A stretch of DNA of 64,000 nt from Taudactylus pleione. Taxonomy: Eukaryota > Chordata > Amphibia > Anura > Myobatrachidae. Where the stretch lies: assembly GCA_031769625.1 (NCBI GenBank), contig JAUIMM010000188.1, forward strand, positions 6,885,001 through 6,949,000, given 5' to 3'. Both the position numbers and the translations under genes were made by a program. The notes beneath the pieces were generated by a model that did no database searches, was not told where the DNA came from, and saw only the letters and a program-made list of their open reading frames with translations. This document shows, in pieces, positions 23,251-34,794 of this stretch. The first letter of the stretch is position 1, and each line of letters opens with the position of its first letter.

Positions 23251-23569
23251 GTGCCACTAACTGGTGATCCTTCATGGCTTGGGCATTGCGTAAACAGCAG
23301 TGACTGAGTTTAAGCAATATTTTTGTTTTATGCCTGGGGAGACTCCAAGCAGCGCCAGAGATGGACAATAAGAGTCTGTGTAAGGATTTACCTGGCTTCC
23401 TTCGTGGCCCCTAAACTCTCAGGTATCATCAGTAAGTAGGCTGAGGCTTGCATGTGTTGTGGGGCCCACTGCATGCACACTGCCTGGGGCCCCAGATGGT
23501 AATCCATCATGGCTACTATTTGACAGATTAGTGCATATAGGATAGAGGTGGCACAGTTGACCTTGTGGT

Positions 23570-24153
23570 GGTGCAGGAATAATCTAGAGTTCAATCCGCT
23601 CAAAATAGTTGAGATGGTTGTGGACTTCAGGAAGAGTTCTGCCCCTGTGTCCCCACTTGTGATAGATGGAAATGCTGTGTAAATGGTTGACTCAAGTTTC
23701 TGGGGTCCACAATCTCACGAGACCTTCAGTGGGGGGCCTAATATTGATGTCAAAGCTCAACATAGATTAAATTCTTAAAGCTGCAGCAGAAAATACAATC
23801 TCCCTCATGAGTTGTTGATTCTCTTTACACTGCCATAGTCGAGTTTGTGCTATGTTCCTCCGGTTAAAGTCTGGTTTGGTTCAGCGACCGGAAAAAGATA
23901 AGTGTAGGCTCAAGGGTTGTGAGAACAGCAGAAAAGATTGTTGGGGTAGGTCTCCCCTCAGTTGAGGAGCTGTTCCCGTCTAGGGCAAGGAAGCGGGCTA
24001 CTGATCTTGTAAGGGATCAGTCTCATCCTGATTGTCCCTTGTTTTAAACTTCTTCCGTCAGGCAGGCGTTATAGAACACTGCCTGCAAAAACTTCCAGAC
24101 ATTATCAGTTTTATCCACAGGCTGTTCATTTGCTGAAGGATTTGCTAAGGTGT

Positions 24154-24155
<2 letters not shown>
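23570..24155 (+). mobile_element. CR1/Rex1-like LINE 3' fragment
   Basis: A decayed frame reads IVEMVVDFRKSSAPVSPLVI, later VKVWFGSATGK and LLPSGRRYRTLPAKTSRH. These match the end of the reverse transcriptase region in CR1/Rex-type LINEs. Stops are frequent and only the 3' part is present. Confidence 0.75.

Positions 24156-24188
<33 letters not shown>
24156..24188. repeat. Poly-T tract, about 33 bp
   Basis: An uninterrupted T run directly after the LINE fragment. Confidence 0.95.
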
Positions 24189-24189
<1 letters not shown>

Positions 24190-24286
24190 TGGTAATTTTA
24201 TGTATTTTATGATTGACTTGTGTTTTTTGGCATGCAGTAACTGGAGCTAAATACCAGGTATACATTTGTTCTTCACCACAGGGGTG

Positions 24287-24545
24287 TATCTCTAATGGGT
24301 GCAGGGGTGCCTGCACCACACACCTTGCACCCATACTATTTATAACTTTCCTCTCAGAGGTCCCGTGCTGGGTGTCGGCGCTGTACAAAAAGCCAGAAAA
24401 ATGACTGCCGCAGACACTTTTTCAACGTCATGTGCAGTAGACTCCAGCCACACCCTAGTGCCCAGTGTCTAATGCTTCGGTGGCCAGTCATCGGCTGCCG
24501 GCCGCCGGGAAGAGGGGGCCCCCTTTTCTCTCTAAAGACTCCCCT
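24287..24545. mobile_element. hAT-like element, left end only
   Basis: CAGGGGTGTATCTCTAATGG resembles the CAGRGSYGTAACTA ends of other hAT copies here. A right terminus is not seen. Confidence 0.4.
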
Positions 24546-24857
24546 GCTTGGCCAATAAAGATGATTCGATTTCTAGTTGAGCAAAACTACATTGGGACAA
24601 TATTTCTCCTCAGTGATCAATCAGTCCGAGCAGCAAACAAAGTTGGATAAATCTCTCCCAGTTTCAAAAATGGAAAAGTAGAGGTTTTACTTATGTACAT
24701 TATAATCTTTTTAATTGCTATAGCACTTTATAGCCAACAATTGTCTAGTACATTTTATAATCTGGTTGGTTTGACCAGCACCTCCACTTCTCCCGCATGG
24801 TGTTATCGGATCATAGGCACCATGCATGAATGCTTCTTAGACCGAGAACATGGTATT

Positions 24858-24890
24858 TAATTATATATATATATATATATATTTTTTTTT
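24858..24890. repeat. (AT)n microsatellite followed by poly-T
   Basis: An alternating AT tract of about 22 bp runs into T(10). Confidence 0.95.
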
Positions 24891-24929
24891 TATTATCTAA
24901 TAAGACTCCGGCCTCTTTGTTTTTGTTTC

Positions 24930-27268
24930 TATAGTCCCCAAGAAGCCCAACGTGTGTTAGAACACTCATCCTTTCCAATGGAACAGATGACTGATTACTT
25001 GTCAGCTGGAATTATCAGCTGCTCTTCCAGGCTAACTACCCAAGACTGCTAGCGCAATTTAAGAAAGATTTGAAGAGCTGGGGTGGGATGTAGTCTGGAA
25101 GCCGACTGTCTAAATGTTGGCTTCCATGATAGGGTGTCGTGGTCTCACCTATTACGTATCTTCCAGTTACAAAATTTTGGTCCTGAATTTATCACATTAT
25201 TTAAAACAATATACCACACTCCTATAGCATTCCTAACTGTTAATGGCTGGAATACTCCACCCTTTTAGAATGCATAGAGGCACCCGACAGGGATGTCCCT
25301 ATCCCCTTTATTTAACCTGGCTATAGACCCTCTCATCCGCACCTTTTTGTTATGTCAACAATGGCAGGGAATAAATATCGGAAATAACACCTTGAAAGTT
25401 TCCGTGTATGCAGATGACTTATTGCTGTATTTGGAGAACCCACATTCTGCTATACCTAAACTTCTTCATATCTTGAAAGATTTTCATACAATCTCTGTTT
25501 TTTTTTTTTGATAAATTATAACAAAACCGTGGCCTTGGACCCCACAAAAAAAATTGGAAAGATTCTTTTCCATTTAAATGGGCGAAGACGACTCTAAAAT
25601 ACTTGGGCCTTAACATTCCGGCACATCCCTCGGCCCTATATTCAGACAACTTCCCTGCTCTAATACAATGTACACTTTTAGATTTAAAAAATGGAAACAC
25701 CTCCCACTCGCATACATCGGTAGATGTCAGTTAATTAAAATGATATCCTTTTCCATGATTTTTTATTTTTCAGATGCTCACTCTGCTTCCTTTTGGAGTC
25801 TGACCTAAAATTAACAAAGTGGTCACCAAGTTCATTTGGGCGGACAAAAACCCCAGGATTTCACTATCCAAACTCAGCCAACCACCTACTTTAGGCGGAA
25901 TCAACCTCCCTTGTCTAAAATCAATTGACTGGATTAGAGGAACAAATGGATTTGCTGACACTCTAATGGAGCAATCTTTTAGTGCTGAAACTCCACTAGT
26001 TAGTCTGTTACACACACGACCCTCGTCTTTCCCACCTCACGTAACACAAAATCTACTACTTCATACTACATGCATGGCTTGGCAACGAGCCAGAACTCAA
26101 ATGAGAGTCCCTCCTAACGTCTCCTTGTTCCTTCCTATCAGCCATAACCCAGGGTTTAATGCTGGTTTTTTTAACACAGATTTTCAAAACCTGGAACGCA
26201 CAGGGACTTCGTTACATTTATCAATTATTAGATCTATCCACCATGACTATTTACTCTCACAACCAAATACAGGAAAAATTTCCCTGTATCCAAATCCCAC
26301 TAGTCATATATTTCCAAATACGTAGCTATGTCAATACTTTACTCGATAAAATTCCCATTACTTCTGGGAAAAGTGGTTTGGATGATGTGTTGTCTCGCTG
26401 CCCCTCTATGTCATTTTCCACTTCTATGCTATACACTTATATACGCCGAGAAATAAATCTGGAGGTGGAGGCAGCAGGAGTTGCCAAGTGGCATTCCACA
26501 TTCCCTAACATACCCCTATCCACCATTCTAAAATCTTTTGTTAGACTTAATAAGCAATTAATTTCGGCTTCTTACGCTGAGATGCAATATAAATTACTAC
26601 ATCGCGCCTATTACACCCCCAAATTAAGATTCATTACAGGTACTTCTACAGACTCAAATTGTTTTAAATGTGGTCAACCTGATGCGGATCTAATGCAATG
26701 CATGTGGCACTGTGCGGAGGTACAGAGGTTCTGTTCCTTAGTACACACATATATCCACCACGCTGGGAATTGGTTTTGAACTAACACCAGAGTGGGCTAT
26801 GTGGGATATTATATCAACCATCTGGGTCATCCTGTCCCCCTGGAGGTGCCCGTTTACTACTAGTAAAGATTGCAGCAGCTGCATTTTATCCCAATGGATT
26901 TACACTGACACTTTAACGCTCAGTCTTTTACAGCCTAGAATTGCGCACCTATTTAATATGGATTGGCTAGAACTATCCCTTAATAAAGAGAAGGAGGCAG
27001 AGAAGTTCTTTAATGTTTGGCTTCCGTATGTTCACACATTAACACCTCAGGTTAAAGACACGCTCCGTGCTGCAGTCCAACTTACAGCCTGGTATAATGA
27101 AGAAACCTTATCCTCAGGCAGACCCCCATTTTAGATCCTGTAATGATACGTTACCCGTGGATGTATTGTATTGTACATTACTGTTGTAGTCCTATTGATG
27201 TCTTGTTATTTTCTGACCAACATGCTATATTGTTTATTGCAGTCTTACAATAAAAATATGTTTTAAAT
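24930..27268 (+). mobile_element. L1/Tx1-like LINE, 5'-truncated ORF2
   Basis: Broken frames show DRVSWSHLLRIFQL (25127 on), RGTRQGCPLSPLFNLAIDPL-like sequence (with one base lost near 25306), the catalytic box VYADDLLLYLENP (about 25403-25441) and FIWADKNPRISLSKLSQPP with LGGINLP. The C-terminal CxxC...H motif CFKCGQPDADLMQCMWHC is at about 26658-26712. This order (RT, thumb, Cys-His tail) is that of L1-clade ORF2. AATAAA at 27249 marks the 3' end. Endonuclease and ORF1 are missing. Confidence 0.85.
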
Positions 27269-27605
27269 GCCGGCTTCCAGACTTTCTAATCCTGGCGTGG
27301 TATGAATGACAGACGTCAAAAACTCGCCGCCTGTCATTAATCATACGCCGGAAGACCGACACCCGGCATACTGAACGAAGGTAAGCCGGGCGCGGACAGC
27401 CGCAGGAGGGGCGTGGTTACGTTTAGGGCTCCTGGGGGGCACTTAGGGTTAGGAGAACCCCCCCAGGAGGGTTAGGCTAGCGGAAGGGGGGGGTGGTTAG
27501 GGTACAGGCACCCCTAAGGGAGGGTTAGGGGGTAGAATTAGGTTAGAGATACTTACCTTAGGGACGATCGGGATCTTCACCCTTACATTTCCTGGATCGG
27601 TAGAA
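27269..27605. mobile_element. Transposon with telomere-like internal minisatellite, copy 1
   Basis: The flank AATGCCGGCTTCCAGAC and AAGCCGGGCGCGGACAGCCG surround an inner block of degenerate GGTTAGGG, GTTAGG and GGCACCCC words. Its reverse complement is recognisable at 42405-42960. Confidence 0.65.
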
Positions 27606-29060
27606 TCGATGCCGTTAAAATTTATATGCTAAATGAAGAATATCTTAAGAAATCTGGGGATAGAAGAAGTGACACCTAATTGGAGGGGGGGGGGGGGGGG
27701 GGGGATTTCAACCACAAAATTTATGTAGCAGAACTAAAATGGATGTATGAACTAAAAACCTTTGCTCTCCGAGGGACATAATGTAGATAACGAAGTAAAA
27801 GCCATTATTTGCAAGAAATAAAGAATCATTTTCACATATGTAACTAATAGAGTGATGCAATCAAGTTACCCCCTCATAATAACACATCATTTTTTCAATG
27901 GAATAATACAGTTACATTATAAATACTAGGTTACCTTAATTGGTATATACTTTTAATTTTAATCCCAGTTTTAGTTTTAGGTCTGTTTACCTAATTTCCA
28001 CACTTTATGATATACATGCGTGTCCTAAGAGATACATATGTTTACATACCAATTTCCATGCTAGTTAATTTACATAAATGATTGGTTAACATTCATCCAC
28101 ATGTGCAAGGCACCTCTAAAAGATCAAGCGTGTGTTTGAGTGACAGTTTCTGGTTCCTATGACTACATAGGAAGAACCAATCCGATCAAACCAATTTACT
28201 GAACACCTATCAGCACAAGAAATCTCCCTATATATCCAGGCCAGATCAGAGCAATGTCACACTATTCCTTGAAGAAGGCTTCACAGAAGCTGAAACGCGT
28301 TGGAGGACACCCTACATTTTATTTGCATCTAGAAGGAATTGGCTACCAGATCCACACGGAACTCTATTCAATTCTATGCAGCCACGATCACGTGACCAGA
28401 CCCGGAAGTCGAAGTCGGAAGCAGCTTTCGTGGAGAACATCAGCCGGCAAGGAGGAGGAACGGTGAAGCTGACGGATCCAAGGAGGTAAGTGCATCTCAC
28501 ACTGGAGGGGATTGCGGCGTCTGGTGCAAGCCACAACCGCATACCCCTGCCACAGGCCTCGACCCCCACTGCCAGGCGGGAGAGGACGCCCGTCCGGTCA
28601 TTCGGGCGCGCGGCCGCTATCTGCCAGCAGTGACAGGTACCGGCCTGAGAGCCCAGCCTCCTGTCAGCTTCCCCACCGCACTCCTACTCCAGGAAGAACA
28701 ACCACCACCATCACTATCGACCCATAACAACACCACATTGAATAGGATTAACGGGACGCCGCCATCATTTATTTAAGACTGGTATATATAGTAGCTGATT
28801 CCAGTGACTGTAAGAACTTGAACCTTTTTTCCCAACCACTTTTTTTTATTTATTTTTGCCCTTTTTTTCTATTTTATTACAATTTTTCAAAGCAATTTTT
28901 TTCTATATACAATTTCTATTTTTATTATTTTGATTTGATCTACTACCAGTTTAGTACAATAATAACCATCAATTCTATATACTAATAAATGAACATTTAT
29001 TTTCATCCATTACACATGTGGTCATAATTTGAGTACAGTGGCACGTGAATTGGTTTTGTA
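27606..29060. other. Unclassified intergenic sequence, probably repeat
   Basis: It includes a G run of about 20 at 27686-27705 and a GAAGCTGAAACGCGTTGGAG motif at 28287-28306. The GAAACGCGTTGG core is, to my knowledge, common in vertebrate dispersed repeats. No termini or protein are recognised. Confidence 0.4.
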
Positions 29061-29395
29061 AAACACACTATATGTTAATTTATTCTTCATATGCACAGCA
29101 GATATTAACATTACCAAAGGGCTTTTAGTATACAGCCTTCTGCTGAGCGCAGTGTATAACTTAAGATTTCTTGTACATTGTTGCTGGTAGAGTCAGCTAC
29201 CATACACAGCAGCTCGCAGATTGCACAACCATCTATATTCAGTGCGCAGATACTCTCTACTATTTTCCTAAATGAAGAATATATTAAAAGTATGATGAAG
29301 CATTTTTGATCCCTGTTGTAGAGCCAGCCAGCTGTAACTATAATAGTGTTGGTATCAAATGTAAAACTCTTAGTGTATGCTAGCTGTGCCTTTTA
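29061..29395. other. Intergenic, nothing recognised
   Basis: AT-rich sequence without a recognised element. Confidence 0.4.
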
Positions 29396-29682
29396 AGCCG
29401 GGTACACATTAAATGATCTGGCAAGATTGGTGGGGCAATTTACCCTTCGTATCATGCAAGATTGCCGGTACACACTAGAAGATTTAACGAAAGATGAATC
29501 AATCGCTCGTTCTGTCCTTCATTATTCTGCACCGCATACGATACTGTGTGATTGGCATGCAGTATGGCCAATCACACGACGTCGCTGACATCCGGAGTGC
29601 GCAATAGTGTGTACACCCTAGACTATGGTGGACGATTTGTCGTCCCAAATCGTCAAATCATTGTCTAGTAAGTACCCAGCCT
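29396..29682. mobile_element. Harbinger-like MITE (GGGTACACA family)
   Basis: The left AGCCGGGTACACATTAAATG and right CATTGTCTAGTAAGTACCC are imperfect inverted ends. A second inner start, GCCGGTACACACTAGAAGAT (29464), suggests one copy inserted in another. Confidence 0.6.
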
Positions 29683-30287
29683 TCCAGTAATTCAGCTGGC
29701 CAGCAATACTTAATATAGACCAAATCATGAAAGTAAAAAGCCGACTGTTCTTGAGATAATTTCTATTAATGTGTTGTGTTACAGAAGTAATGTGTTTGGC
29801 AAACATTGGGGTAATCAGTTACAGCCCGGGATCCTGCCAAACTTCTGTCGGATGTGCCCATGTTTCTCTGTACTCTGGTAAAAGTCTAATCTGTATGTGT
29901 GACTGTGGAAGATTATATGATGTGCTACAATTGGTTTTATTTCTTGCAAATGCAATCTATAATATATATATTTTTGGGATCAAAAGGTGGTACACTAAAA
30001 TATATATATTTATAATTAATTTTTTTTTAATGTGTTATTTTCTCTCTGCCTCAATGATAGAAAATTAAAAGTGGGAAACATTCTGAAGAAAGTTTAATGT
30101 TATTTAAGGCTTTATGTATTCTGTCAGGGTATTTATACATACCAGTCTTCTGCTTTGTAGGATTTACCTGATCTTCTCATCAAATCCTTGTTTCTTAAAC
30201 ATTCAATTAGCCACCCAAAAATTATAATATATGGTAATGCACTACTGTGTGTGTGTGTGTAATATATATATTTTAGTGGAACACACT
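29683..30287. other. Intergenic, AT-rich, nothing recognised
   Basis: ATATAT tracts and a short (GT) run at 30246-30260 are the only landmarks. Confidence 0.45.
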
Positions 30288-30622
30288 ACTAAAGCTGGGT
30301 ACACTGATAGATATATCGTCCATTCAATTGACCTGCTGATATATCTATAGTACATCGGCGGGTGAGTACACTCAATATGTCTGAGCTATATTAGTTCAGA
30401 CATATCGGATCAGCCCTGCAGCACAGCATATGGCCGATAGATCTGAAAGATATATCGGTCATCTGGTGTGTACAGGACAGGAGACCCGTCGCTCGCCCAT
30501 ACACATGCTGCAGGGACCTGCCAATATGTGACAGCTCATCTGGGCAGGAAGATTTAAATGCCCGCCCAGTTGTGATGTCAAGCCCAGCACATCGGGCAGA
30601 CGATTAGTAAGTGTGTATGCAC
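30288..30622. mobile_element. Harbinger-like MITE (AGCTGGGTACACTGATAG)
   Basis: It starts AAGCTGGGTACACTGATAGA and ends CGATTAGTAAGTGTGTATGC. It shares the TTAAATGCCCGCCCAGTTGT block with 16092-16560 and 52042-52335. Repeated GATATATC words form hairpins. Confidence 0.65.
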
Positions 30623-31120
30623 ATAATATGAAACATAATAAATTAAAGCTGGCAATGTGCCCTGCTCCATAACCAACACCAGATGGGCTGGTGCTGGTCA
30701 CACTATAACAGGGGAACACGCTGTACTGTCACCCAGCTCTCACCTGTAGTCTTGCTATGAACCACTAATTTACCCTGTGTAAAATGCATTCCTGTACTGC
30801 GTGGTGTTTGGGATATTGCAGGCTGCAGTGTACTATATACAGAACTTTACAGTGCTGTTCTGTAATGCACTTTGTGCAGCATGCCGTATAAACCTTAAAC
30901 TCACTCTTATTTGATGAATTTGTAATAACAGCTTTGTATTAATGGGAGTATGTACAATATAAAAACACGAGTCCAATTAAATAATAAAAAAAAGTTTAAA
31001 TACTTAAGACCCCTCTGAGCCCCCGATTTATAACTATTACACCATCCTTTTCACCCTCAACAGGGTGCTGTTGTGGTCCTCATACCCTGTAACTGTATTG
31101 TTGGGGGCCTAAGGCATAGG
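30623..31120. other. Intergenic, nothing recognised
   Basis: No clear repeat or gene. Confidence 0.4.
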
Positions 31121-31293
31121 GGTATATTTACTAAAGTGACAGTTTTTAGAATTGGAGATGTTGCCCATAGCAACCAATCAGATTCTAGCCATTATCTTGT
31201 AAAAGGTGCTAGTTAAATGTTAAGTAGAATCTGATTGGTTGCTATAGGCAACGTCTCCATTTCCAAAAACACTCACTTTAGTAAACATACCCA
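31121..31293. mobile_element. Palindromic MITE (TATTTACTAAAGTGACAG)
   Basis: The left GGGGTATATTTACTAAAGTG pairs with the right CACTTTAGTAAACATACCC-like end. The inner CATAGCAACCAATCAGATTC pairs with GAATCTGATTGGTTGCTATAG. Confidence 0.8.
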
Positions 31294-32490
31294 CTATTGT
31301 CCAGAGTAGCGCTGTTCATCCCTGGGTACTGTTTCTGGGTCACAACAACCACAACCTCTATTCTACATTATCCACCCAATCACCCAGTGTCCTGCAAAGG
31401 AAAAAAATACTTTGAATAGTTTGGAGCTTCCTACATACAGTGACAGCGTTGATAATATATAGGTCATAGCTTCCTCATCCTGGTCACCTGCATTATCGTC
31501 TACTGTACAGTTTTATACCTGATGGTCTCATTATGAAATGATCTCCCACCCCAGAATGCCAGGTGAATAGCACACGCCTGTGCCGGCTGGGAAATCTAGC
31601 TGTACACTAGCGTGAAGTGCACCTTCCCCAGCCCCCCACAGAACTCCTATTCACCATGGCGAAGTTATGAACAATAGGCCACGGGCTACATCATGAGATA
31701 GGCAGTGTTCCCAGTGAGAGCACAAACCGCTGTACTGTATCATGTAAGGACAGTGATGTACAAAGTATGTACTGTACTCCACTGTGTCACTCGTGTATTT
31801 ATCTACAGCGGCCCCTACAGCACAGGCTTACTATGGCTTAGTAGTCTGACCAACAGGACGACTCTGGATGGAGAAGACATTGCGGTGGGAAAAGGTTTTA
31901 AGGTGGCCAACCTCACTTCCTGCAATGTGATTGGCTGACTCCTGACACCTTGCTTGGGATAGGCTGTGTGGGTATTGACCATCTCTGCCAATCATGTACA
32001 TTGTACTTCGATTCTGCATTGTGACTATAGCCAGAGAAGTAATTGCTGGATATTAGGGTTATTATTACATGTACTACGCCTGGAAAGTGTGTAACTGAGT
32101 GGTGGGCATACTATGGATGTAACACAACACATACATACTGTATTTCTGTCTATATAAGTAAACACAAGGCACATAAATGTTGCGGTATTGGACCACATGT
32201 GGGGCAGGATGCATGCGATACATCCCGCCACTTATTGCATGCATGCCGGTGTAAATAACGCCGATATGCCTGAAGAGAATCACAAAGGACAGCTCTCCCG
32301 ATGAGAGTTTCCCAGAAGGCTTTCTGCACACGCGCTGAGTAACGCAGGGGGTGCAGGGGGGTGCTGGGACGGATCGGGACAGACTGTTTCAGAAAGGAAT
32401 AAAAATAACTAAAAAACATTCAGGCCCTAAAAAAATTACATATATATATATATCATAAAAATTATGAACTTTATCAACTAGAAGCTCCTA
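31294..32490. other. Intergenic, nothing firmly recognised
   Basis: A short stretch, GGATGCATGCGATACATCCC (32209-32228), has partial similarity to 33281-33331 and may be part of a MITE. No gene is evident. Confidence 0.4.
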
Positions 32491-32543
32491 AATCAGAGGT
32501 TCCCAAAAGCAGTCCTCAAGGCTCTCCAATAGTTCAGGTGTTA

Positions 32544-32859
32544 AGCTGCATACACACACAACGATTGAGTTAATGAACGATTTTAATAAACGATTTTCTA
32601 CCTTGAAAAAATGAACTAAAATCGTTTACTAAAGTTGTTCATTTACTATGTTCATTTAAATGTAATGAACGATTTTTGCATATTAACTTAATGAAAATCG
32701 TTGAGTTGACAAGTCTGACTGAACTGCAAACGTGAACGCGCATGAACAATAATCGTTCATCGTTTGACTCAGAAAGTGAACGATTTTTGCAAACGATTAT
32801 CGTTAAACAATATCATTTAACGATAATCGTTCAAAAAATCGTTGTGTGTGTATGCACCT
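32544..32859. mobile_element. Harbinger-like MITE (AGCTGCATACACAC), TSD TTA
   Basis: The ends are AGCTGCATACACACACAACG and CGTTGTGTGTGTATGCACCT. TTA lies at 32541-32543 and 32860-32862. The inside repeats ACGATTTT and TAATCGTT words that fold on each other. A sister copy is at 51613-51892. Confidence 0.85.
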
Positions 32860-32947
32860 TTAGAGATATCTATGGATGAGCACAGGTGACTTAATTAGTA
32901 CCTCAGTCAGTCTGAGTTAACCACCTGTGCTCAACCATGGATATGTC

Positions 32948-33195
32948 TAAAGGTGCCCATAAATCAGCGACTGTTGCGATGCGATGGGAAATGCCGACCT
33001 CCCACCATCGATGTCCTGCAATCTGTCGCCGGATCGCAGACATTTCACATGTTAAATGTCTGTGATTTGACAATTGCGATCATTTTTTGATCATTTTTTG
33101 ATCGCGATCATCAAATCACCGAAATCCAACATGTTGGATTTCTGCGATGCCGGGTTGCGGGATCGCGGCAATCCATCTCCGATGTATGGGACCCA
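32948..33195. mobile_element. Palindromic MITE (CCCATAAATCAGCGAC)
   Basis: It runs from AAGGTGCCCATAAATCAGCG to CTCCGATGTATGGGACCCAT. The interior has hairpins such as CAACATGTTG and GATCGCGATC. It is distantly like the 8482 palindrome. Confidence 0.65.
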
Positions 33196-33352
33196 TAAAT
33201 CCTGAACTGTTTGGGAGCCTTGAGGACTACGTATGGGAACCTCTGTCCTAAATAGTGACTCTGAAATCACCAGGGGTGGGATGTATGATGATACATTGCA
33301 ATTTGCATGTGATGCATCCCACCACTCTTAATTACGCCGGTATGCATAAAGG

Positions 33353-33533
33353 TCTATGGGGGAGATGTACTAAGCTCTAGAAAGTGCTAAAGTGGAGAGT
33401 GATCAACTGCCAGCCATTCAGCTCCTAACTGTCATGTTACAGGCTGTTTCTAAAATGACAGTTAGGAGCTGATTAGTTGGTATTTTATCACTCTGCAATA
33501 TATCACTTTCCAGAGCTAAGTACATCTGCCCCT
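33353..33533. mobile_element. Palindromic MITE (GAGATGTACTAAGCTCT)
   Basis: GGGGGAGATGTACTAAGCTC is mirrored by GAGCTAAGTACATCTGCCCC, and the inner CAGCTCCTAACTGTCATG by ATGACAGTTAGGAGCTG. Confidence 0.8.
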
Positions 33534-33539
33534 ACGACT

Positions 33540-33963
33540 CAGAAGTGCTTCTGGCGTCTTTCTGCTCACCTGATCAATCCGGCTAATCCCTAACCAGTCT
33601 GAGTCGGCAGGGACCATCTGACGCTGCTCATCCAATCCTGGCTAACCCTGGGGTATATAATCTAGCTTCTGGCTCCCAGTACAATGTCTAGGTCAGTCCC
33701 TACTGAGTGAAGCGCAACTGTGCTCCGGTTACATTCATTTGTGATCCTGCTGGTGCAGTGCCATTTATATTTACTGCACTAACTTTCCATGTTATTTCCT
33801 TCATGTATATCAGTATCTCAAGTTGCACACGTAATCCCAGCTTGTTCCAGAGCAGTAAACCTGGGCAAAGCATCCACATGTCTGCTCAGGTTTATCAGCC
33901 CTTTGTCCCTGGTTCCGTATCAGACTATTCCACAGCTACCATCCATTCCGGTGTTCGGTCTGT
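33540..33963. other. Possible retroelement promoter region with TATA
   Basis: GGGGTATATAATCTAGC (33651-33667) is a good TATA-type sequence in otherwise non-genic DNA. It continues, after removing the 33964-34499 insertion, into 34500-34720. It may be a solo LTR, but I cannot define its ends. Confidence 0.3.
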
Positions 33964-34499
33964 GGGCCTGATTCAGACCTGCTCGTGAGCGCACAGCGCT
34001 CGCAAAGGGTCGATGGTCCCCCACTGCGCATGCGCACGCCAGAGCCGGCTCCGGAATGCGCATGCGCGAGCCCCGGCAGCTCCGTCGCTCCTGGGCTCAC
34101 TACAAGACAGGGCGGCTGTCGATATTGATTGACAGCTTGCCCCGTTTTGTAGGCAGGTCGGGGGGGGGGGGTGGCTTGCCAAACGGAGGCGTTCCCAAAG
34201 GAACGCCTGCCGTTTGGGGGCGGCCCCACTGACGTCACGAGTGATGTCAGTGGTGAGCTTCCGGCTCTATTAGAGCCGGCAGCTCACTGGGGCTTGCGGC
34301 AGACGAGACCCTACGACAAGGGTCTCGTCACAAGTCGCGATGGTCGGGACCATCACGACCATCACCTGGCCGCTCGCTAAAGCTGTGGGTGGTCACCCAC
34401 AGCTTAGCGAGCGGCCAGAAGGCCAGCTCAAAAAAAAATAAATGCCGCCCTGATTCAGAGTGAACACTCTGAAAGAGCGTCCGGCTCTGAATCAGGGCC
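33964..34499. mobile_element. Hairpin-chain transposon, copy B (536 bp, TSD TGT)
   Basis: It has GGGCCTGATTCAG and CTGAATCAGGGCC ends with TGT on both sides (33961-33963 and 34500-34502). The hairpins match those of copy A in order but differ in sequence, with paired changes: GTGAGCTTCCGGCTCT with AGAGCCGGCAGCTCAC at 34253-34287, and CGCTCGCTAA with TTAGCGAGCG around the CACAG stem at about 34371-34413. Confidence 0.85.
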
Positions 34500-34723
34500 T
34501 GTATCCGGTCCTGTCATCATTAGAGTGCTTCCAGACTACAGAGAAAACCCAGTCCAAGCCTGGTAATTACTTCTGCCAAGATCTGCCACTCAGGTGTCCT
34601 GGACTACAGAACCAAGTAAGAAGAGGGCTTTTATTATTATCAAGTAACAACCTAGTTCAGCCTGGTAAATCTACTGCTACATTGTTCTCTGCTACATACA
34701 TCATACCATCTACCACACCGACG

Positions 34724-34794
34724 TCCCTGGTGGTCTAGTGGGTACGATCCGGCATCTCTCTGCCGAGACCCGGGTTCGAATCCCAGTCAGGGAA
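34724..34794 (+). pseudogene. tRNA-Glu(CTC)-like sequence, one base short in the anticodon loop
   Basis: A 71-bp cloverleaf close to vertebrate tRNA-Glu. The acceptor TCCCTGG pairs with TCAGGGA. The A box TGGTCTAGTGG and B box GGTTCGAATCC are perfect. The anticodon stem CGGCA/TGCCG encloses a six-base loop TCTCTC, where seven are needed. The T stem has one mismatch, of the kind CpG decay gives. No T-run terminator follows. It is likely a pseudogene or the head of a SINE; transcription by pol III remains possible. Confidence 0.7.

Larger units (their letters stand above)
32491..33247. mobile_element. hAT-like MITE carrying two nested MITEs
   Basis: The outer element starts TCAGAGGTTCCCAAAAGCAG and ends GTATGGGAACCTCTG, with the characteristic CTTAATTAGTACCTCAGTCAG core at 32890-32910. 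It is interrupted at 32544 and near 32948 by two other elements. The three parts read through when the insertions are removed. Confidence 0.8.

Noticed and set aside
25083..27134. Host genes encoded by the row of + frames
   Set aside because: Motifs YADD, GTRQGCPLSPL and the terminal CxxC-H box show a decayed L1-type ORF2.
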